NCBI GenBank assembly: GCA_937891045.1
Contig: CALBEV010000044.1
Location: forward strand, 1-5,081
Direction of reading: 5' to 3'
Length of the DNA stretch: 5,081 bases
DNA from: an uncultured Burkholderiales bacterium
GTDB lineage: Bacteria > Pseudomonadota > Gammaproteobacteria > Burkholderiales > Burkholderiaceae
Every line of letters starts with the position of its first letter. Positions within the stretch are counted from its first letter, which is position 1. Below are positions 1 through 5,081 of the stretch, one piece after another. The position numbers and the translations under genes were made by a program. Under the pieces are notes generated by a model that did not search any database, had not been told where the DNA came from, and saw only the letters and a list, made by a program, of their open reading frames with translations.

Positions 1-1694
<1,694 letters not shown>

Positions 1695-1696
1695 AC

Positions 1697-3091
1697 ATGG
1701 GATTGCACGCCAAACCTTTGCAACTGAACACGGCTGATGCCGGTTTTGAAGCGGCCTTCGCGGCGCGCCTGCATTGGTCTGCCGACACCGACGCCGCCAT
1801 CGAGCAACGCGTGGCCGACATCCTGGCCGATGTGCAACAACGTGGCGATGCGGCGGTGCTGGCGTACACCCAGCGCTTTGACGGCCTGCAAGCTGCTGAT
1901 GTGAAGGCTTTGGAGATCACCCAAGCCGAACTGAAGGCGGCACTCGACAGCCTGCCGGCCGCACAACGCGAAGCCCTGCAAGCCGCAGCAAGCCGGGTGC
2001 GCAAGTACCACGAAGCCCAGAAAAAAGCCTCGGGTGAGAGCTGGAGCTACCGCGACGAAGACGGCACCTTGCTCGGCCAAAAAGTCACGCCTCTTGACCG
2101 TGTAGGCATTTACGTGCCCGGCGGCAAAGCCGCTTACCCCTCTTCGGTGTTGATGAACGCCATCCCTGCCCATGTGGCCGGGGTGCAAGACATCATCATG
2201 GTCGTGCCCACGCCCGTGCGCGGCAGCGTGGCCACGGGCGGATCTGGAGAGGCGGCCGCTTCCAGCCGGGGTGAGCGCAATGAACTCGTGTTGGCCGCCG
2301 CCTATGTGGCGGGTGTCACGCGTGCCTTCACCGTGGGTGGCGCACAAGCGGTGGGGGCTTTGGCCTACGGCACTGCCACCATCCCCAAAGTGGACAAGAT
2401 CACCGGCCCGGGCAATGCCTATGTGGCCAGCGCCAAAAAGCGCGTCTTCGGCACCGTGGGCATCGACATGATTGCGGGCCCTTCAGAAATTCTGGTCTTG
2501 GCCGATGGCAGCACGCCCGCCGAATGGGTGGCGATGGATTTGTTCAGCCAGGCCGAGCACGACGAGCTGGCGCAAAGCATTTTGCTCTGCCCCGATGCGG
2601 CCTACATTGCCGAGGTGCAGGCCGCCATTGACCGCCTGCTGCCCTCTATGCCGCGTCGCGAGATCATCGCCAAGTCTTTGAACGACCGGGGCGCTTTGAT
2701 CCTGACGCGCAACATGGAAGAAGCCTGCGCCATCAGCAACCGCATCGCGCCCGAGCACCTGGAGGTGTCGAGCAGCGAGCCGCACCGCTGGGAGCCGCTG
2801 CTGCGCCACGCAGGGGCCATCTTTTTGGGCGCTTTCACCAGCGAATCGCTGGGCGACTACTGCGCAGGCCCCAATCATGTGCTGCCCACCAGCGGCACGG
2901 CGCGCTTTTCGTCGCCTTTGGGCGTGTACGACTTCCAAAAACGCAGCAGCCTGATCGAGGTGAGTGAAGCCGGTGCCCAGCCGCTGGGCCGCATCGCCGC
3001 CGAGCTGGCTTATGGCGAAGGCCTGCAAGCGCACGCCCGCGCCGCCGAATTGCGCTTGAACCCTGTTCCCCCCATGCGAGAGCCGACATGA
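1697..3091 (+). CDS. hisD: Histidinol dehydrogenase HisD, with an unusual internal insertion
   Basis: HisD oxidises L-histidinol to L-histidine in two NAD-dependent steps; it is a zinc-dependent cytoplasmic homodimer. Conserved stretches appear in order: [100 protein letters not shown], and a C-terminal [13 protein letters not shown]. The zinc ligands and catalytic residues are all present: Gln285, His288, Glu353, His354, Asp387, His394 and His446, matching E. coli Gln259, His262, Glu326, His327, Asp360, His367 and His419. The 464 residues exceed the usual 430-445. Much of the excess is an approximately 18-residue insertion at residues 174-191, between VVPTP and [16 protein letters not shown] (listed separately). 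The frame is unbroken through it. The start is two bases after the hisG stop; the stop overlaps hisC by ATGA. Confidence 0.97.
   Translation: MGLHAKPLQLNTADAGFEAAFAARLHWSADTDAAIEQRVADILADVQQRGDAAVLAYTQRFDGLQAADVKALEITQAELKAALDSLPAAQREALQAAASRVRKYHEAQKKASGESWSYRDEDGTLLGQKVTPLDRVGIYVPGGKAAYPSSVLMNAIPAHVAGVQDIIMVVPTPVRGSVATGGSGEAAASSRGERNELVLAAAYVAGVTRAFTVGGAQAVGALAYGTATIPKVDKITGPGNAYVASAKKRVFGTVGIDMIAGPSEILVLADGSTPAEWVAMDLFSQAEHDELAQSILLCPDAAYIAEVQAAIDRLLPSMPRREIIAKSLNDRGALILTRNMEEACAISNRIAPEHLEVSSSEPHRWEPLLRHAGAIFLGAFTSESLGDYCAGPNHVLPTSGTARFSSPLGVYDFQKRSSLIEVSEAGAQPLGRIAAELAYGEGLQAHARAAELRLNPVPPMREPT
2211..2240. repeat. Perfect 8-bp inverted repeat inside hisD
   Basis: CGCCCGTG at 2211-2218 is the exact reverse complement of CACGGGCG at 2233-2240, with a 14-base loop between them. 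The arms straddle the left boundary of the hisD insertion. No T-run follows, so it is not an intrinsic terminator. A second, imperfect hairpin follows at 2244-2265: CTGGA pairs with TCCAG (2261-2265), then a one-base bulge and two more pairs close a 7-base loop. Whether either forms in mRNA is not known, and short GC-rich inverted repeats do occur by chance in such DNA. Confidence 0.5.
2216..2269 (+). other. Approximately 54-base in-frame insertion in hisD (HisD residues ~174-191)
   Basis: In HisD proteins I know, the strand ending VVPTP or similar runs almost directly (one or two residues) into GxxNxLVLAAA, the next helix. Here about 18 extra residues intervene, rich in Gly, Ala and Ser and with no hydrophobic pattern, as expected of a flexible surface loop. 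The DNA is a multiple of three and keeps the frame. It contains GGA, TCT and GGA codons in a row (2240-2248), which look uncommon in the surrounding genes, and an 8-base palindrome GCGGCCGC at 2252-2259. The boundaries are by eye and could shift by a few residues. The catalytic residues all lie far downstream in the chain, so the enzyme is probably still active. I cannot tell from one sequence whether this is a lineage-wide indel or a recent insertion. Confidence 0.7.
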
Positions 3092-4170
3092 CCGTGAGCC
3101 CCCAACTGATGCAACGCATCCGCCAAGACGTGCAGTCCATGCACGCCTACGCCATCCAGGACTCGGTGGGCATGGTCAAGCTGGACGCGATGGAAAACCC
3201 GCACAGACTGCCGGCTGAGCTGCAAAAAGCGCTGGGCGAGCGACTGGGTGCCTTGGCGCTCAACCGCTACCCCGACGGCCGCGTGAACGAGCTGCGCCAT
3301 GCTTTGGCCCAGCACGCCGGCATGCCCGAAGGCTTTGACATCATGCTGGGCAACGGCTCGGACGAGTTGATCTCTTTGCTGGCCATGGCCTGTGATGTGC
3401 CCGGCGCCTCCATCCTCTCGCCCTTGCCGGGCTTTGTGATGTACGCCATGAGCGCCCAACTGCAAGGCCTGGCTTTCCACGGCGTGCCGCTCACCGCCGA
3501 CTTTGAACTCGACGAAGCCGCCATGCTGGCCGCGATTGCCGAGCACAAGCCGTCCATCGTGTATCTGGCCTACCCCAACAACCCCACGGGCAACCTTTGG
3601 AACGACGACACGATCGAAAAGATCGTCCTCGCCCAAGGCGCACAAGGCGGCTTGGTCGTCATGGACGAGGCCTACCAGCCTTTTGCCAGCCGCAGCTACG
3701 CCGACCGCATCACGCGCCACACCCATGTGCTCTTGATGCGCACGCTGTCCAAGTTTGGCTTGGCCGGGGTTCGCCTGGGCTACATGATCGGCCCCAAAGC
3801 GCTGATCGCTGAAATCGACAAAGTTCGCCCGCCTTACAACATCAGCGTGCTCAACACCGAATGCGCACTGTTTGCGTTGGAGCATGCCCAGGTGTTTGCA
3901 GAACAAGCCAGAGACTTGCGCGAGCAGCGTGCCCGCTTGCTGCAAGCGCTGACGGCCTTGCCCGGCGTTCAGCCTTTCGCGAGCGAGGCCAACATGATCC
4001 TGGCCCGCGTGCCCGATGCCGCCAAAGCCTTTGACGGCCTGAAGGCCCAAGGCGTGCTGATCAAGAACGTTTCTAAAATGCACCCACTGCTGGCCAATTG
4101 CCTGCGCCTGACGGTGGGTACCGCCGCAGAAAACGACCAACTCCTTGCCGCTTTGAAAGCTTCCTTATGA
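3088..4170 (+). CDS. hisC: Histidinol-phosphate aminotransferase HisC
   Basis: HisC is a PLP-dependent fold-type I aminotransferase that converts imidazole-acetol phosphate plus glutamate to histidinol phosphate and 2-oxoglutarate, in the cytoplasm as a homodimer. The 360 residues match the family's usual 350-370. Visible motifs are LDAMENP near the N-terminus, LNRYPDG (the substrate-site Tyr region), GNGSDELI (phosphate-binding turn), AYPNNPTGN with Asn165 contacting the cofactor, [10 protein letters not shown] with Asp193 and Tyr196, and the Schiff-base lysine Lys222 in [15 protein letters not shown] followed by Arg229. The C-terminal carboxylate-binding arginine is Arg340 in CLRLTVGT. The start overlaps the hisD stop by ATGA; a weak GAGAG (3078-3082) lies six bases ahead of it. 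The stop overlaps hisB in the same way. Related aminotransferases can be hard to separate, but the operon position makes HisC the clear call. Confidence 0.96.
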   Translation: MTVSPQLMQRIRQDVQSMHAYAIQDSVGMVKLDAMENPHRLPAELQKALGERLGALALNRYPDGRVNELRHALAQHAGMPEGFDIMLGNGSDELISLLAMACDVPGASILSPLPGFVMYAMSAQLQGLAFHGVPLTADFELDEAAMLAAIAEHKPSIVYLAYPNNPTGNLWNDDTIEKIVLAQGAQGGLVVMDEAYQPFASRSYADRITRHTHVLLMRTLSKFGLAGVRLGYMIGPKALIAEIDKVRPPYNISVLNTECALFALEHAQVFAEQARDLREQRARLLQALTALPGVQPFASEANMILARVPDAAKAFDGLKAQGVLIKNVSKMHPLLANCLRLTVGTAAENDQLLAALKASL

Positions 4171-4757
4171 ACCGCACTGCTGCCGTCACTCGCAAGACCG
4201 CCGAGACGAACATCCGTGTCGCCATTAACCTGGACGGCACGGGCCAGGCCAAGCTGGCTTCGGGCATCGGTTTTCTGGACCACATGCTCGACCAGATCGC
4301 CCGCCACGGTTTGGTTGACCTCGATATCGCGTGCGAAGGTGACCTGCACATCGACGGCCACCACACGGTGGAAGACATCGGCATCACCTTGGGCCAAGCC
4401 TTTGCGCAAGCGATTGGCGACAAAAAAGGCATCCGCCGTTATGGCCACGCTTACGTGCCGCTCGACGAGGCTTTGAGCCGCGTGGTGGTGGATTTTTCGG
4501 GTCGCCCCGGTTTGCACATGGACGTGAATTTCACCTCCGGCTCTCTGGGCACACTCGACACCCAACTGGTCTACGAGTTCTTCCAAGGCTTTGTGAACCA
4601 CGCGCTGTGCACGTTGCACATCGACAACCTCAAGGGCGTGAACGCGCACCACCAGTGTGAAACCATCTTCAAGGCCTTCGCCCGCGCCATTCGCGCGGCA
4701 CTCGAACTCGATCCTCGCTCAGCGGGCGTGATCCCTTCCACCAAAGGCAGTCTCTGA
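4167..4757 (+). CDS. hisB: Imidazoleglycerol-phosphate dehydratase HisB (monofunctional)
   Basis: HisB removes water from imidazoleglycerol phosphate to give imidazole-acetol phosphate, the substrate of HisC. The enzyme is a manganese-dependent 24-mer. The 196 residues are the dehydratase alone; the N-terminal HAD phosphatase of the approximately 355-residue enterobacterial HisB is absent, so histidinol-phosphate phosphatase must be encoded elsewhere. Metal-site motifs are [13 protein letters not shown] (His39), [13 protein letters not shown] (His61, His65, His66, Glu69), FVNHAL (His145) and [18 protein letters not shown] (His161, His162, Glu165). The frame is open upstream to an ATG at 4098, but those 23 extra residues lie in hisC and do not resemble HisB. 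The ATG at 4167, overlapping the hisC stop as ATGA, gives the normal [17 protein letters not shown]-terminus. No strong ribosome-binding site precedes it, which fits coupling to hisC. Confidence 0.97.
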   Translation: MNRTAAVTRKTAETNIRVAINLDGTGQAKLASGIGFLDHMLDQIARHGLVDLDIACEGDLHIDGHHTVEDIGITLGQAFAQAIGDKKGIRRYGHAYVPLDEALSRVVVDFSGRPGLHMDVNFTSGSLGTLDTQLVYEFFQGFVNHALCTLHIDNLKGVNAHHQCETIFKAFARAIRAALELDPRSAGVIPSTKGSL

Positions 4758-4759
4758 AC

Positions 4760-5081
4760 ATGAGCGTCAACCGCGTCGCCGTTGTGGACTACGGCATGGG
4801 CAATCTGCGCAGCGTGGCGCAGGCGGTGATGCACGCCGCCTCCAGCGTGGACCATGCCGAAGTGACCGTCACCTCTGACCCGCAAGTGGTGCGCGACGCG
4901 CACCGCGTGGTCTTGCCGGGGCAGGGCGCCATGCCCGATTGCATGCGCGAGCTGCGCGAGTCGGGCCTGATGGACGCCGTGCTCGAAGCTGCTGCCAGCA
5001 AGCCTTTGTTTGGTGTGTGTGTGGGCATGCAAATGCTGCTGGACCACAGCGACGAGGGCGACACGCCGGGCTTGGGTCTGA
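4760..5081 (+). CDS. hisH: Imidazole glycerol phosphate synthase glutaminase subunit HisH (3'-truncated by window edge)
   Basis: HisH is the class I glutamine amidotransferase that hydrolyses glutamine and channels ammonia to HisF, which makes imidazoleglycerol phosphate and the purine intermediate AICAR. The window shows 107 codons of a family usually 200-215 long, with no stop before the edge. It starts with the typical [18 protein letters not shown], continues with [21 protein letters not shown], and has the nucleophile elbow [10 protein letters not shown] with the catalytic Cys87 (codon 5018-5020). The His and Glu of the catalytic triad lie in the missing half. The ATG is two bases after the hisB stop in the sequence TGAACATG, with AAAGG at 4743-4747 as a distant, poor ribosome-binding site. 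In some Burkholderiales (for example Burkholderia, from memory) a membrane-protein gene sits between hisB and hisH; here the two abut. hisA and hisF are expected next. Confidence 0.96.
   Translation, partial: MSVNRVAVVDYGMGNLRSVAQAVMHAASSVDHAEVTVTSDPQVVRDAHRVVLPGQGAMPDCMRELRESGLMDAVLEAAASKPLFGVCVGMQMLLDHSDEGDTPGLGL

Noticed and set aside
2211..2265. Intrinsic terminator in hisD
   Set aside because: The stem-loops are GC-rich but no run of T follows, and they sit in the middle of an intact gene.
3010..4140. A 376-codon open frame on the - strand, longer than hisC itself
   Set aside because: It lies wholly antisense to hisC and the 3' end of hisD. Its product is His-, Gln- and Val-rich without a recognisable domain, as expected when GC-biased codons are read backwards, while hisC on the + strand has every family motif.
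4098..4166. Upstream extension of hisB to an earlier ATG
   Set aside because: The 23 added residues are Arg/Pro-rich, lie inside hisC, and do not resemble any HisB N-terminus. The ATG at 4167 gives the standard start and the ATGA overlap.
3969..4652. A 227-codon open frame on the - strand across hisC and hisB
   Set aside because: It is antisense to two genes with complete catalytic motifs, and its composition is that of a mirror frame in GC-rich DNA.

Overview
The window is a GC-rich, gene-dense stretch in which every gene is on the + strand. It reads as the front half of a histidine biosynthesis operon joined to the peptidoglycan gene murA. The order is murA (3' part), hisG, hisD, hisC, hisB, hisH (5' part). 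This order, together with a short-form HisG, a dehydratase-only HisB and the wording of the proteins, points to a betaproteobacterium of the order Burkholderiales. A Comamonadaceae-like organism is most likely (Limnohabitans, Rhodoferax, Acidovorax or Variovorax type). The family placement is inferred from remembered protein sequences, not from a search.

Layout: 1-1056 is the C-terminal five-sixths of MurA, with its start left of the window. 1053-1694 is hisG, 1697-3091 hisD, 3088-4170 hisC and 4167-4757 hisB. hisH runs from 4760 off the right edge. There is essentially no intergenic DNA: three junctions are 4-base ATGA stop/start overlaps and two are 2-base gaps with the identical sequence TGAACATG. 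I see no room for a promoter or terminator between genes, so one polycistronic mRNA with translational coupling is the natural reading.

The his genes cover step 1 (HisG, ATP phosphoribosyltransferase), half of the HisH-HisF step (HisH, glutaminase), step 6 dehydration (HisB), step 7 transamination (HisC) and the final two oxidations (HisD). Still expected downstream are hisA, hisF, hisI and hisE. HisZ, the regulatory partner of short HisG, and a histidinol-phosphate phosphatase are not in the window and must be encoded elsewhere.

I do not see a new system here; it is a conserved housekeeping operon with intact reading frames and catalytic residues. The one real oddity is in hisD: an approximately 18-residue Gly/Ala/Ser-rich insertion at a loop that is short in the family. 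At the DNA level the insertion contains or borders two inverted repeats, one of them a perfect 8-bp stem.
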